Shown here piece by piece: positions 47,426 to 57,307 of a stretch of DNA of 64,000 nucleotides. Location: NCBI GenBank assembly GCA_016938675.1, contig JAFGUF010000001.1, positions 1 to 64,000 of the forward strand, read 5' to 3'. Source of the DNA: Clostridia bacterium. Its GTDB lineage: Bacteria; Bacillota; Clostridia; Christensenellales; UMGS416. Numbering within the stretch: the stretch's first letter is position 1; each line of letters starts with the position of its first letter. Under the pieces are notes generated by a model. The model searched no databases. It was not told where the DNA came from and saw nothing but the letters and a program-made list of their open reading frames with translations. The translations under genes and the position numbers were made by a program.

Positions 47426-47662
47426 ATGGAAGTAAAAGTATTAGGCGGCGGATGCGCAAACTGCATCAAGCTGGCGGACAACACAAAGAAGGCATTGGAA
47501 GAAATGAATATTGAAGCTGACATAATAAAAGTAACAGAAATGTCAGATATATTAAAGCACGGCGTTATGTCCACTCCGGCACTAGTAATTGACGGTAAGA
47601 TTGTTGCGTCAGGAAGAGTATTAACAAAAAGAGAAGTAGTTAGTTATATAGAATCTCTATAG
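47426..47662 (+). CDS. Small thioredoxin-family redox-active disulfide protein
   Basis: 'VLGGGCANCIKLADNTKKALEEMNIEADIIKV...VMSTPALVIDGKIVASG'. Confidence 0.92.
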   Translation: MEVKVLGGGCANCIKLADNTKKALEEMNIEADIIKVTEMSDILKHGVMSTPALVIDGKIVASGRVLTKREVVSYIESL

Positions 47663-48151
47663 TTATTTTTGAGTCAGATGCCCTTCGTGCGAAAGCCCAG
47701 GGAAACCAAGCTGGCGGAGGGCCTCATACAATACAATGTTGGCACTGTTTGCGAGGTTTAGCGACCTTGTGACAGGTTTCATTGGTATGCGCAGGGCTTT
47801 ATCATAATTGTCCTTCAGTAGGCTCTCGGGCAGTCCTTTAGTCTCTGCGCCGAACAGGAAATAATCGTTGTCCTTAAATTGCACATCGGAATAGAGCAAT
47901 TTTGCTTTGGTGGTAAGATAATAGAAATTACCGCTCTTATTTTTTTGAAGGAAATCATCAAGATTATCATAAACCATTACATCAACTAAAGACCAGTAGT
48001 CAAGGCCGGCTCTTTTTAGATGTTTATCATCAATTGAAAACCCAAGCGGCTTAACGAGATGAAGCACTGCTCCGGTTATCGCGCAGGTTCTTGCAATGTT
48101 GCCAGTGTTTGATGGAATTTCAGGATTTACTAGTACTATATTAAGCGCCAT
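47663..48151 (-). CDS. trmL: tRNA (cytidine(34)-2'-O)-methyltransferase
   Basis: 'NIVLVNPEIPSNTGNIARTCAITGAVLHLVKPLGF', 'FGAETKGLPESLL', 'IPMKPVTRSLNLANSANIVLYEALRQLGF' SPOUT motifs. Confidence 0.95.
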   Translation of the reverse strand: MALNIVLVNPEIPSNTGNIARTCAITGAVLHLVKPLGFSIDDKHLKRAGLDYWSLVDVMVYDNLDDFLQKNKSGNFYYLTTKAKLLYSDVQFKDNDYFLFGAETKGLPESLLKDNYDKALRIPMKPVTRSLNLANSANIVLYEALRQLGFPGLSHEGHLTQK

Positions 48152-48339
48152 TTTATCTCCAATAGATTTACTTTTTGTTTGAATATTATATCATGCTGCA
48201 GTCAATCACACAATAAGAAGGAAAACACTATATTGTCAAATTAACTGTTGCGAACAGCTATCTAATAATATATACTTGTACTAGATTTTAACACTTTATA
48301 GATTTGACTGTAAATCTAAATTCATTTAAGGAAACAAGC

Positions 48340-49338
48340 ATGATTAAATCCATACAGAATTTTTTTAAGGGAATGATTATAGGAATTGCCAACATAATTC
48401 CCGGTGTATCCGGCGGCACATTAGCACTGATTTTGAATATTTATGAGCCCTTAATTGAGGGTATTCACAATATATCGTGGCAGACGGTTATAAAATTCTT
48501 TAAGCTATTCACATTCAAGAAACAGGCATTTACCGATTTTAAAGAAGAGCTTAAAAGCATAAGGTTCGGGCTGCTCATACTTGTACTTGCTGGTGCTGGG
48601 CTTTCTATATTGCTGTTCTCAAGGCTCATGACATATCTTATCCAGAATCATCAGGCGCCTACATTCGGCTTCTTCTTTGGGCTTATTATTATTTCAATAA
48701 TAATTCCGCTTAGGATGATAAAGAAGATTAATTTTAAGGTTATTCTGGCTTTAGTAATCGCAATAGCGTTGATAATGGGGCTCTCTATGCTGGAAACCGA
48801 CGAAGGAAAAATACAAAAAGAAGAGCAGAAAATTCTGATGGATGAAGAGGGTATTGAGGATACGGCGGATAATTCAGCTCTTGACTATGCGTATCTGGTG
48901 CTATGCGGTGCGGTTGCAATGTCCACAATGATTATTCCTGGCGTCAGCGGATCATTTGTGCTGCTTATGATGGGGCGCTACTTTGATGTGCTAGAAGCTG
49001 TCAGCTCATTAAATTTTGCGATTTTAGGAGCGTTCGCTATTGGCGCAATATTAGGCTTGCTGCTTTTTTCAAGGTTTTTAAATTATCTGCTAAAAAGCCA
49101 TCACGATATAACGATGGGCTTTTTAACAGGGCTTGTAATAGGCTCACTTTGGGCAATATGGCCGTTCAAAGAACTTCACACATTGTCAAGCGGAGAAGTG
49201 ATCACGTTATCCAATGTTATTCCTGAGGCAATAGGGAAGGGTGAACTGATAACAATCGGTACAACTTTGGCAGGGATGGTAATAGTGGTAATAATGATAT
49301 TGCTTGAGAGACGAAATAAAAAAACTCAGGAAAATTAA
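48340..49338 (+). CDS. DUF368 domain-containing membrane protein
   Basis: 'GMIIGIANIIPGVSGGTLALILNIYEPLI' and 'MIIPGVSGSFVLLMMGRY'; start MIKSIQNF. Confidence 0.92.
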   Translation: MIKSIQNFFKGMIIGIANIIPGVSGGTLALILNIYEPLIEGIHNISWQTVIKFFKLFTFKKQAFTDFKEELKSIRFGLLILVLAGAGLSILLFSRLMTYLIQNHQAPTFGFFFGLIIISIIIPLRMIKKINFKVILALVIAIALIMGLSMLETDEGKIQKEEQKILMDEEGIEDTADNSALDYAYLVLCGAVAMSTMIIPGVSGSFVLLMMGRYFDVLEAVSSLNFAILGAFAIGAILGLLLFSRFLNYLLKSHHDITMGFLTGLVIGSLWAIWPFKELHTLSSGEVITLSNVIPEAIGKGELITIGTTLAGMVIVVIMILLERRNKKTQEN

Positions 49339-49349
49339 TTTAAAATACT

Positions 49350-49381
49350 AAAAGAGCCGGTATGAAAACCAGCTCTTTTTT
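49350..49381. terminator. Bidirectional intrinsic terminator
   Basis: AAAGAGCcGGTatgaaaACCaGCTCTTTTTTT between convergent genes. Confidence 0.78.
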
Positions 49382-49386
49382 TATGC

Positions 49387-49785
49387 TTAATCTCGTTGAG
49401 TCAGCTCAATTAATACCTTGGTCTCCTTTGGGTGGACAAACGCTATTTTTGCGCCGCCTGCGCCGTAGCGCGGAGTTTCGTCAATCAGCCGGATGCCCTT
49501 GTCTTTTAGCTCTGCGAGAGCCTTTTCAATATTATCAACCCTAACTGCAATATGATGCATGCCTTCGCCTTTTTTTTCGATAAACTTGCTTACAGCGCTG
49601 TCCTCTGAGGTTGGCTCTAGTAGCTCCAGTTCGCTTTCTCCGCAGGGCAGAAAGGCGACCTTTACCTTTTGGTCGTCAACGGTTTCTATGCCTGTGCATT
49701 CTAATCCAAGAAGTTTGTATATTTCAAGAGATTCTTCAATGTTTTTTACCGCAATACCGATGTGGTCAATCTGCTTAATATCCAT
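49387..49785 (-). CDS. mce: Methylmalonyl-CoA epimerase
   Basis: '[22 protein letters not shown]', '[18 protein letters not shown]', VOC fold. Confidence 0.93.
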   Translation of the reverse strand: MDIKQIDHIGIAVKNIEESLEIYKLLGLECTGIETVDDQKVKVAFLPCGESELELLEPTSEDSAVSKFIEKKGEGMHHIAVRVDNIEKALAELKDKGIRLIDETPRYGAGGAKIAFVHPKETKVLIELTQRD

Positions 49786-49822
49786 ATTACTTTCTCCCTA
49801 ATTTTTTTTGTAATTTCAATGA

Positions 49823-50743
49823 CTAAATATCTGTGACATTGCTGTCTATTATATCAGTTATATTTGTTTTGCCTGATAAAATGCCATCCAGCAGAGTATC
49901 TATATCTGTGAGGCTGTTTATTCTGTTTTCTATTATTTTATTCGCCTTACTTTGTGCAAGCTCAATTAATTGTGTTTTGATTTTGCTATGTTCATTCTTA
50001 TTTTTTTTGGCTTTGGATTCTTCTATAAGATATTCAATTAATGAATCAAAGCCGTTCCCATTGATGCAGTCTGTCCTGAAAATATGGATGCAGTCAGTAT
50101 CTTCATTCACTGACTTAAGCATATCAATAAGCTCAACTTCCAGTCTTAAAGAGTCCGGCTTATCTGCTTTATTTACTATGAAAACATTGCCGATCTCCAT
50201 AATACCCGCTTTATTTGCCTGTATGTCATCACCGAAGCCAGGAGCGAGAACCAGCATAGCAATATCCGAAATATCCTTTACTTTGATTTCCGATTGACCG
50301 GCTCCGACTGTCTCAATAAATATAAATTCATATTTACAGGCTTCCAATATTTTCGTAACAAAATAGGCTGAAACTGCTATCCCGCCTGTTGCGCACTGAT
50401 TGCCGATACTTCTTATGTATACGTCGCTTAAATCATCCATGCGTATTCTGTCGCCCAGCAATGCGCCGCCCGTCAGATGACTGTTCGGGTCAATAGCAAG
50501 CACGGCGACTTTCTTATTAAGAGATGAAAGGTGCCTTGCCAACTGAAATATTACGGAGCTTTTTCCTGCTCCCGGAGGGCCGGTTATTCCGATAATAAAC
50601 GATGGTTTGCAGTGCGGAAAAATATGCTGCATTATTTCGCCGGCATTTATAGGGTCAGTTTCTGCCATGCTTATAACCTTTGCAAGAGAGTATATATTGC
50701 CATCCAGCATTTTTGCGATGTGTTCTTTATATCCCGTTTGCAT
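49823..50743 (-). CDS. meaB: Methylmalonyl-CoA mutase-associated GTPase MeaB
   Basis: 'GITGPPGAGKSSVIFQLARHL', 'AIDPNSHLTGGALLGDRIRM', 'ETVGAGQSE'. Confidence 0.95.
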   Translation of the reverse strand: MQTGYKEHIAKMLDGNIYSLAKVISMAETDPINAGEIMQHIFPHCKPSFIIGITGPPGAGKSSVIFQLARHLSSLNKKVAVLAIDPNSHLTGGALLGDRIRMDDLSDVYIRSIGNQCATGGIAVSAYFVTKILEACKYEFIFIETVGAGQSEIKVKDISDIAMLVLAPGFGDDIQANKAGIMEIGNVFIVNKADKPDSLRLEVELIDMLKSVNEDTDCIHIFRTDCINGNGFDSLIEYLIEESKAKKNKNEHSKIKTQLIELAQSKANKIIENRINSLTDIDTLLDGILSGKTNITDIIDSNVTDI

Positions 50744-51141
50744 TATTGCTTTACGTTTGCCCTGATAAAATCAACTACTTGGTTTGTGGGCGTGCCGGGA
50801 GTGAAGATGCCCCTTATTCCGTTTTCTTCAAGGAAGGCAAAGTCCTTTTCTGGTATAACACCGCCGGCTGTGACTAGGATATTGTCAGCGCCGTTTTCTT
50901 TTAGCAGGGATGCAATTTTAGGCAAAAGGTGATTGTGTGCCCCTGAAAGTATGCTAATTGCAACGACGTCCACATCTTCCTGAAGCGCAGCGTTGACGAT
51001 CTGCTGAGGCGTGCGCCTAAGCCCCGTATATATCACTTCCATGCCTGCATCACGCAGCGAGCGTGCGATTATCTTTGCGCCTCTGTCGTGTCCGTCGAGG
51101 CCGGGCTTTGCTATTAAAACACGTATTTTTTTATCACCCAT
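50743..51141 (-). CDS. Methylmalonyl-CoA mutase, cobalamin-binding small subunit
   Basis: 'RVLIAKPGLDGHDRGAKIIARSLRDAGMEVIYTGLRRTP' (DxHxxG). Confidence 0.96.
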   Translation of the reverse strand: MGDKKIRVLIAKPGLDGHDRGAKIIARSLRDAGMEVIYTGLRRTPQQIVNAALQEDVDVVAISILSGAHNHLLPKIASLLKENGADNILVTAGGVIPEKDFAFLEENGIRGIFTPGTPTNQVVDFIRANVKQ

Positions 51142-51220
51142 AATATACTCCTTGTATAATGTAGTGCTATTTAAAAGTTTATCGTTTATTGTATCGGAGA
51201 TTTATTGTTTTAAAATCTTC

Positions 51221-52888
51221 CTATAGAATTTCAACGGACTTATATTCGCCGAAAACATCCCTTAATACATTGCATATTTCGCCTAGTGTTGCATAATTTT
51301 TAACGGCCTCTATCAAAGCCGGCATCAGATTTTCATCTGACTCGGCAGCAGCCTTAATTGCAGCAAGTGAATTTGATACTGCAGCCATATCGCGCCTCTG
51401 CATCACCTCTTTCAGGTTAGCTATCTGCTGGCGTTCTGTTTCAAGATCGATAGTAAGCAGCCCTTCAACAGGAGGTTCATCCACATGAAATTTATTAACA
51501 CCGACAACTATGCGCCTGCCGGATTCGATTTCTTTCTGGTATTTATAGGCGCTGTCTGCAATTTCTTTTTGCACATATCCCATTTCAATAGCCTTTACAG
51601 CTCCGCCAAGCTCATCAATCTTGTTAATATAGTCAACCGCCAGTTCTTCAATTTTGTCAGTCAGGCTTTCGACGTAATATGACCCGGCAAGAGGATCAAT
51701 TGTGTCGCAGACACCGGATTCGTTGGCTACAATTTGCTGTGTGCGCAGAGCTATCTGCACAGATTCCGTTGTAGGCAGTGCAAGAGCCTCGTCCTTGGAA
51801 TTTGTATGCAGAGACTGCGTTCCGCCAAGGACTGCAGCCAAAGTCTGAATAGTAACACGTGCAATGTTGTTGTCCGGCTGCTGTGCAGTAAGAGTTGAGC
51901 CGCCGGTCTGCGTGTGGAAACGAAGCATCATTGAGCGAGGATTTTTCGCATGGAAGCGTTCTTTCATGATCTTTGCCCATAGCCTTCTGGCGGCACGGAA
52001 TTTGGCTGCCTCTTCAAAAAGGTCATTATGAGAGTTGAAAAAGAATGAAAGCCTGCCTGCGAAATCATCTACATCAAGGCCTGTTTTTATTGCGGCATCA
52101 ACATAGGCTATTCCATTCGCAAGAGTAAACGCAACCTCCTGTGCAGCGGTAGAGCCAGCCTCCCTGATGTGGTATCCGGATATAGATATTGTATTGAAGT
52201 TTGGCATATTCTTTGATGCGAAATCAAATATGTCAGTTATAAGGCGCATAGAATGAGCAGGAGGAAATATGTAGGTTCCTCTGGCAGCATACTCTTTTAA
52301 AATGTCGTTCTGAATTGTACCGTTTAGTTTATCCATGCTTACGCCTTGCTTTTCAGCTACTGCAATGTACATTGCAAGCAGGACTGCGGCGGGTGCGTTA
52401 ATAGTCATGGATGTGCTTATTTTATCAAGAGGCAATCCGTTAAATAAAATCTCCATGTCATGGAGCGAATCTATAGCAACGCCGACCTTGCCGACTTCGC
52501 CTTCTGCTATCGGATCGTCGGAATCGTAGCCTATCTGTGTGGGAAGGTCAAACGCTATGGATATGCCGGTCTGTCCCTGAGTGAGAAGAAATTTATATCT
52601 TTCATTGGACTCTTTTGCCGTAGCGAATCCGGAATACTGGCGCATTGTCCAGAATCTGCCGCGATACATCGTGGGCTGAACTCCGCGTGTAAACGGATAC
52701 TCGCCGGGGAAGCCCAGCTTTGATATATAATCATTGCTGTCTGCGTCCATGGGAGTATAGAGCCTGTTTACAGGGATATCAGAGCCATTTAAAAACTCTT
52801 CTTTGCGCTCTTTATATTTTGAAAGAGTCTTAGCAACGGAGTTTTCTTCCCACGCAGCCTTTTTTTCACTGATATCTTTATTGTTCAT
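51221..52888 (-). CDS. Methylmalonyl-CoA mutase large (catalytic) subunit
   Basis: '[51 protein letters not shown]'; ends before a B12 domain. Confidence 0.96.
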   Translation of the reverse strand: MNNKDISEKKAAWEENSVAKTLSKYKERKEEFLNGSDIPVNRLYTPMDADSNDYISKLGFPGEYPFTRGVQPTMYRGRFWTMRQYSGFATAKESNERYKFLLTQGQTGISIAFDLPTQIGYDSDDPIAEGEVGKVGVAIDSLHDMEILFNGLPLDKISTSMTINAPAAVLLAMYIAVAEKQGVSMDKLNGTIQNDILKEYAARGTYIFPPAHSMRLITDIFDFASKNMPNFNTISISGYHIREAGSTAAQEVAFTLANGIAYVDAAIKTGLDVDDFAGRLSFFFNSHNDLFEEAAKFRAARRLWAKIMKERFHAKNPRSMMLRFHTQTGGSTLTAQQPDNNIARVTIQTLAAVLGGTQSLHTNSKDEALALPTTESVQIALRTQQIVANESGVCDTIDPLAGSYYVESLTDKIEELAVDYINKIDELGGAVKAIEMGYVQKEIADSAYKYQKEIESGRRIVVGVNKFHVDEPPVEGLLTIDLETERQQIANLKEVMQRRDMAAVSNSLAAIKAAAESDENLMPALIEAVKNYATLGEICNVLRDVFGEYKSVEIL

Positions 52889-52899
52889 AAAAACTCCTT

Positions 52900-54435
52900 T
52901 TATAGCGGAATATTCCCATGCTTTTTAGAGGGGAGGCTTTCTGATTTATTCCTTAAAAATTCTAATGATTTTGCTAGCTTGATTCTGGTGTCATGGGGCG
53001 CAATTACATCGGTGATATACCCAAGCTTTGCAGCCACATATGGATTGCAGAGCTTATCTTTATACTCTTCAACTTTTTCTTTTCTTGTCTGCTCAGGGCT
53101 AGAGGAGGACTTGATTTCGCGTGCGTGTATTACATTTGCAGCGCCTTCAGCGCCCATAACAGCTATTTCCGCATTTGGCCAGGCAAATACAAAATCTGCG
53201 CCTAAATGCATGCTGTTCATGGCAACATAGGCGCCGCCGAATGCCTTTCGCACAATAATATTAATTTTCGGCACTGTGGCCTCTGCAAAAGCGTATAGCA
53301 TTTTAGCTCCGTGGCGGATTATTCCGTTGTGCTCCTGCGGAACGCCGGGCAGGTATCCTGGCACATCAGTGAAGGAAATGAGAGGAATATTGAAACTGTC
53401 GCAGAACCTGACAAACCGTGCTGCCTTATCAGATGAATTATAATCCAGGCATCCTGCCATATATGCGGGCTGGTTGGCAACTATACCAATAGTTTCACCC
53501 ATAAGCTTCGCAAAGCCCACGATAATATTCGGCGCATAGTCTTTCTGAACCTCTAGGAAGGAATTCCTATCAAATGTCCTGTCAATTAAGATTTTCATAT
53601 CATATGGCTTGTTGTTATCGTCCGGAATCAGGATGTCAAGCTCTTTTACCTGATTGATTACAAGACGGTTATAATATGTTGAAGGTGCTTTTTCTTTGTT
53701 ATTGCTTGGAATATATGATAGAAGCCTTCTTATGGATTTAATGCAATCTTCATCGGATTCGCACTTGAAGTGTGCAACTCCGCTTGTCTGATTATGCACG
53801 TTTGCTCCGCCTAATTTTTCTATAGTGACATCTTCGCCCGTAACCGCCTTTATTACGCTTGTGCCTGTGATGCACATATAGCTGGTTTTATTGACCATAA
53901 ATGTAAAGTCCGTGATAGCAGGAGAATAAACAGCTCCGCCTGCGCATGGGCCCATTATAGCTGAAATTTGCGGGATTACGCCGGAATACCTTGCGTTGCG
54001 ATAGAATATATCACCGTAGCCTTTAAGCGACCTAACGCCTTCCTGAACCCTTGCTCCGCCGGAGTCATTTAGTGATACAAAAGGAGTGCCGTTTTTATAG
54101 GCATGGTCCATTAATGCTGAAACCTTTTCGCCGTTTTTTTCACCCAGAGCACCGCCCATAAAAGTGAAATCCTGCGAAGCAGCGCATACAAACCTACCAT
54201 AAACTGTGCCATAGCCTGTTATTACGCCGTCAGTAGGGAATTTCTTATCATCCATGCCGAAATCGCTAATCTGTGACTCCACAAAAAGCCCGGTTTCCAC
54301 AAAGCTTCCTTCGTCAAAAAGCAGCTCGATTCGTTCCCTAGCTGTCAGTTTGCCTTTCTCGTGCTGCTTTGCCTTTCCGCTTTCACCTGAACCCTCAAGG
54401 GCTCTTTTTCGTTGCTCAATAAAATCAGCTCTCAT
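52900..54435 (-). CDS. Acyl-CoA carboxylase/methylmalonyl-CoA decarboxylase carboxyltransferase subunit
   Basis: '[20 protein letters not shown]', '[11 protein letters not shown]', '[37 protein letters not shown]'. Confidence 0.94.
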   Translation of the reverse strand: MRADFIEQRKRALEGSGESGKAKQHEKGKLTARERIELLFDEGSFVETGLFVESQISDFGMDDKKFPTDGVITGYGTVYGRFVCAASQDFTFMGGALGEKNGEKVSALMDHAYKNGTPFVSLNDSGGARVQEGVRSLKGYGDIFYRNARYSGVIPQISAIMGPCAGGAVYSPAITDFTFMVNKTSYMCITGTSVIKAVTGEDVTIEKLGGANVHNQTSGVAHFKCESDEDCIKSIRRLLSYIPSNNKEKAPSTYYNRLVINQVKELDILIPDDNNKPYDMKILIDRTFDRNSFLEVQKDYAPNIIVGFAKLMGETIGIVANQPAYMAGCLDYNSSDKAARFVRFCDSFNIPLISFTDVPGYLPGVPQEHNGIIRHGAKMLYAFAEATVPKINIIVRKAFGGAYVAMNSMHLGADFVFAWPNAEIAVMGAEGAANVIHAREIKSSSSPEQTRKEKVEEYKDKLCNPYVAAKLGYITDVIAPHDTRIKLAKSLEFLRNKSESLPSKKHGNIPL

Positions 54436-54468
54436 ATCTGCCTCACTTATTTGTTTTTTACAATAAAT

Positions 54469-55011
54469 CTATTGCAGGATTAAACTCTGTGCTATTCTCT
54501 GGCCTTCCTGCAGGGCTTTCTTGTTCTGTTCAGCTGCATGGCTGGGAACGTATTTAAGAACTGCTTTTTCGAGAGCCTCATAACCTACCATAGGTACAAG
54601 TGTGTTTATTGCGCCGAGGGCGACAATATTCGCTGTCTGCTGATTATGGATCACGTTGCGTGCAGTTTCAATTATAGGAACACTCATAACTTTGTTTTTA
54701 GTATTTGGAATCTCAAGGCTTGAGTCTGCAATGATCATACAGTTTTCATTTGTATCGTTGCAGTATTTATCCAAAGATGACTGCGAAAGTGCCAGAAGAA
54801 CATCAGGATTTTCAATTTTCGGGAAATCTATTTCATCCTTGCCGATTATAACCTCTGCCTTGCACATGCCGCCTCTTGCCTCAGGGCCGTAGGATTGGGA
54901 CTGCACCGCATAATTGTCATTCTCAAGAGCCGCTTCAGCCAGAATAATTGCTCCTAATATAACTCCCTGGCCGCCTGAACCTGCAAGCCTTAATTCCATT
55001 TTCTCTTTCAT
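54469..55011 (-). CDS. 2-oxoacid:acceptor oxidoreductase gamma subunit (KorC-like)
   Basis: 'LAGSGGQGVILGAIILAEAAL', 'SYGPEARGGMCKAEVII'. Confidence 0.92.
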   Translation of the reverse strand: MKEKMELRLAGSGGQGVILGAIILAEAALENDNYAVQSQSYGPEARGGMCKAEVIIGKDEIDFPKIENPDVLLALSQSSLDKYCNDTNENCMIIADSSLEIPNTKNKVMSVPIIETARNVIHNQQTANIVALGAINTLVPMVGYEALEKAVLKYVPSHAAEQNKKALQEGQRIAQSLILQ

Positions 55012-55832
55012 TTTATGCCTCCCACAAATCTGTCTTTTATCTTTTGATATTTTGCTGTGTATTCTTCTCTGTTGTCGTGGTGTGTTTCACCAATAATTAT
55101 TTTTCCTGTCAGCTCTTCATCTGTCATTGTTTCTGCTTTTTTTGAGTCAACCGCGTTGTCTTTCTGCCAGCGTATCATGTCCGGTGCCTTTCCCTTGTGG
55201 TTTTTACGCCCATAGTATGTTGGGCAGTTGCTCATGCAGTCAACTACTGAAAAACCTTTATGCAGCATGGCCCTTTCCATTAAGCGGATTGTTTTGTCCA
55301 CGTGGTACACTGACCCTCTGGCAACGAATGTAGCTCCTGAGTATTTAGCCAGGTCTGCTATATCGAAATCCTGGTCAATGTTTCCATATGGCGCTGTTGT
55401 GCCATAATCGTCCGTGGGCGTAGTGGGGGAGAACTGGCCGCCTGTCATGCCGTATATATTATTGTTAAATACAAAAACGGTAAGGTCTATGTTCCTGCGA
55501 GCAGCATGGATAAAATGGTTGCCGCCGATTGCCGCCGCATCGCCGTCTCCTGTTATAACTATGACCATAAGTTCGGGATTTGCCATCTTGATGCCTGTAG
55601 CTACAGCTATTGCACGACCGTGAGTAGTATGAATGGTGTTAAAGTCCATATACCCTGTTGCCCTTGAGGAACATCCAATGCCTGAAACTAGGCATATCTT
55701 GTCTTTATCAACATCTAGCTTATCAATAGCGCAGGCAATATCTTTCATCAATACGCCGTGGCCGCAGCCCGGGCAAAAGATGTGAGGCATCATATCCTTG
55801 CGGAAATATTTTTCGATAATTTCATGTGTCAT
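55008..55832 (-). CDS. 2-oxoacid:ferredoxin oxidoreductase beta (TPP) subunit (KorB-like)
   Basis: 'FCPGCGHGVLMKDIA', 'VITGDGDAAAIGGNHFIHAARRNIDLTVFVFNNNIYGMTGGQ'. Confidence 0.95.
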   Translation of the reverse strand: MTHEIIEKYFRKDMMPHIFCPGCGHGVLMKDIACAIDKLDVDKDKICLVSGIGCSSRATGYMDFNTIHTTHGRAIAVATGIKMANPELMVIVITGDGDAAAIGGNHFIHAARRNIDLTVFVFNNNIYGMTGGQFSPTTPTDDYGTTAPYGNIDQDFDIADLAKYSGATFVARGSVYHVDKTIRLMERAMLHKGFSVVDCMSNCPTYYGRKNHKGKAPDMIRWQKDNAVDSKKAETMTDEELTGKIIIGETHHDNREEYTAKYQKIKDRFVGGIK

Positions 55833-55833
55833 A

Positions 55834-56970
55834 TCAAATTACCTCTTTTATTTTTGCGAGTATCTCATCGGGCATCAGGATAGTACCGTCAATTTTGCCT
55901 ATATGATGAACGCTGCAGCCATGCCTTGCGCAGCGCTTTACTTCATTTACTATTTGTCCGTTGTTAAGCTCGGCTACAAGTATGTGGTCAACCTTTTCTG
56001 ACAGTTTAGCTATTTGCTTTTCAGGGAAGGGCCAGATGGTAATCAACCGGAATAAACCAACGTCAATATTTTCTTCTTTTGCTTTGGTTATTGCCCTTTT
56101 TACGCTCCTTGCAGGGCCGCCAAAACATACAACGGCTATTTTTGCATTTTCAGGGATGCTTTCTTCAAAGGTTATTATATCGTCTCTGTTGTTTTCTATT
56201 TTATTAATAAGCCGATTTATCAGCTTGTTTGTTTTTTCGGAATTGGACGTCGGGTATCCGTGCTCATCATGAATAAGGCCTGTTATATGATATTTTCTTC
56301 CTGTGCCAAACGGAGGAATTGCCGGGGTCATTTCCTTGCCGTCTGCCTCATAGGGAAGCCACGTATCATCTCCTTCATCAGGGAGCTTGCGGTCAATTAT
56401 TTCTATGGATGATTTATCGGGGATCTCTATTCCTTCACGCATATGGCCCACCGATTCATCCATGAGGAAAATAACAGGTACTCTATACTTTTCAGAAAGG
56501 TTAAAACACCTGATTATAAGCTGATATGTTTCAAGCACGGAAGTAGGGGATATTACGATAATCGGATGGTCGCCGTGGGTTCCCCACTTAGCCTGCATCA
56601 CATCGCCCTGTGAAGGCGAAGTCGGAAGCCCGGTGGATGGCCCGCCGCGCTGAACATTGACGATAACACATGGCGTTTCGGTTATAGCAGCGTATCCGAT
56701 ATTTTCCTGCATTAAAGAGAACCCAGGGCCGCTTGTAGCAGTCATTGATTTAACACCGGCTACAGAACCGCCGATAATTGCGGCGATTGAGGCAATCTCA
56801 TCCTCCATCTGTATAAATGACCCCTGCTCCATAGGAAGGCGCAGAGCTGCAAGTTCGGCGATTTCCGTTGAAGGCGTAATTGGATAACCGGCATAGAACC
56901 TCATTCCGGCGACAAGAGCGCCTTCAAGGCATGCTTCATTCCCCTGCATAAGTACGCGTTTGCTGCTCAT
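55834..56970 (-). CDS. 2-oxoacid:acceptor oxidoreductase alpha subunit (KorA/VorB-like)
   Basis: 'GNEACLEGALVAGMRFYAGYPITPSTEIAE', 'MTATSGPGFSLMQENIGYA'; likely start MSSKRVLMQG at 56970. Confidence 0.95.
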   Translation of the reverse strand: MSSKRVLMQGNEACLEGALVAGMRFYAGYPITPSTEIAELAALRLPMEQGSFIQMEDEIASIAAIIGGSVAGVKSMTATSGPGFSLMQENIGYAAITETPCVIVNVQRGGPSTGLPTSPSQGDVMQAKWGTHGDHPIIVISPTSVLETYQLIIRCFNLSEKYRVPVIFLMDESVGHMREGIEIPDKSSIEIIDRKLPDEGDDTWLPYEADGKEMTPAIPPFGTGRKYHITGLIHDEHGYPTSNSEKTNKLINRLINKIENNRDDIITFEESIPENAKIAVVCFGGPARSVKRAITKAKEENIDVGLFRLITIWPFPEKQIAKLSEKVDHILVAELNNGQIVNEVKRCARHGCSVHHIGKIDGTILMPDEILAKIKEVI

Positions 56971-56971
56971 A

Positions 56972-57178
56972 TCACTTACCTTCCTTCTCATTGAGATATA
57001 TGGCGTAATCGGGACAGAGCTTTTCACACATGCCGCAGCCAATGCAAAGAGTTTCATCAATAATATTTACTTTTTCATTTGATATATTTAAAACTGATTT
57101 AGGGCAAAATGCTACGCAGATTCCGCAGCCTTTGCATAAAGATTTATCCACAAAAAGTGTTTTTAACGTAGATGCCAA
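56972..57178 (-). CDS. 4Fe-4S ferredoxin subunit (KorD-like)
   Basis: 'CKGCGICVAFCPKSVL', 'CIGCGMCEKLCPDYAI'. Confidence 0.94.
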   Translation of the reverse strand: MASTLKTLFVDKSLCKGCGICVAFCPKSVLNISNEKVNIIDETLCIGCGMCEKLCPDYAIYLNEKEGK

Positions 57179-57219
57179 GATACCAGCACCTCCTACAAAT
57201 ATGTTATTTGCCTTTCCAC

Positions 57220-57247
57220 GTGATATATTGTATCATTATATTATCAC
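57220..57247. promoter_or_regulatory. Candidate LysR operator in the divergent kor/lysR intergenic region
   Basis: GTGATA-16 nt-TATCAC inverted repeat between divergent genes. Confidence 0.35.
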
Positions 57248-57307
57248 AATCGATAACATCTATTAAGTCTACATAGGCACAACCTCAAGGTTGTGGCAGG
57301 AGGCAAT

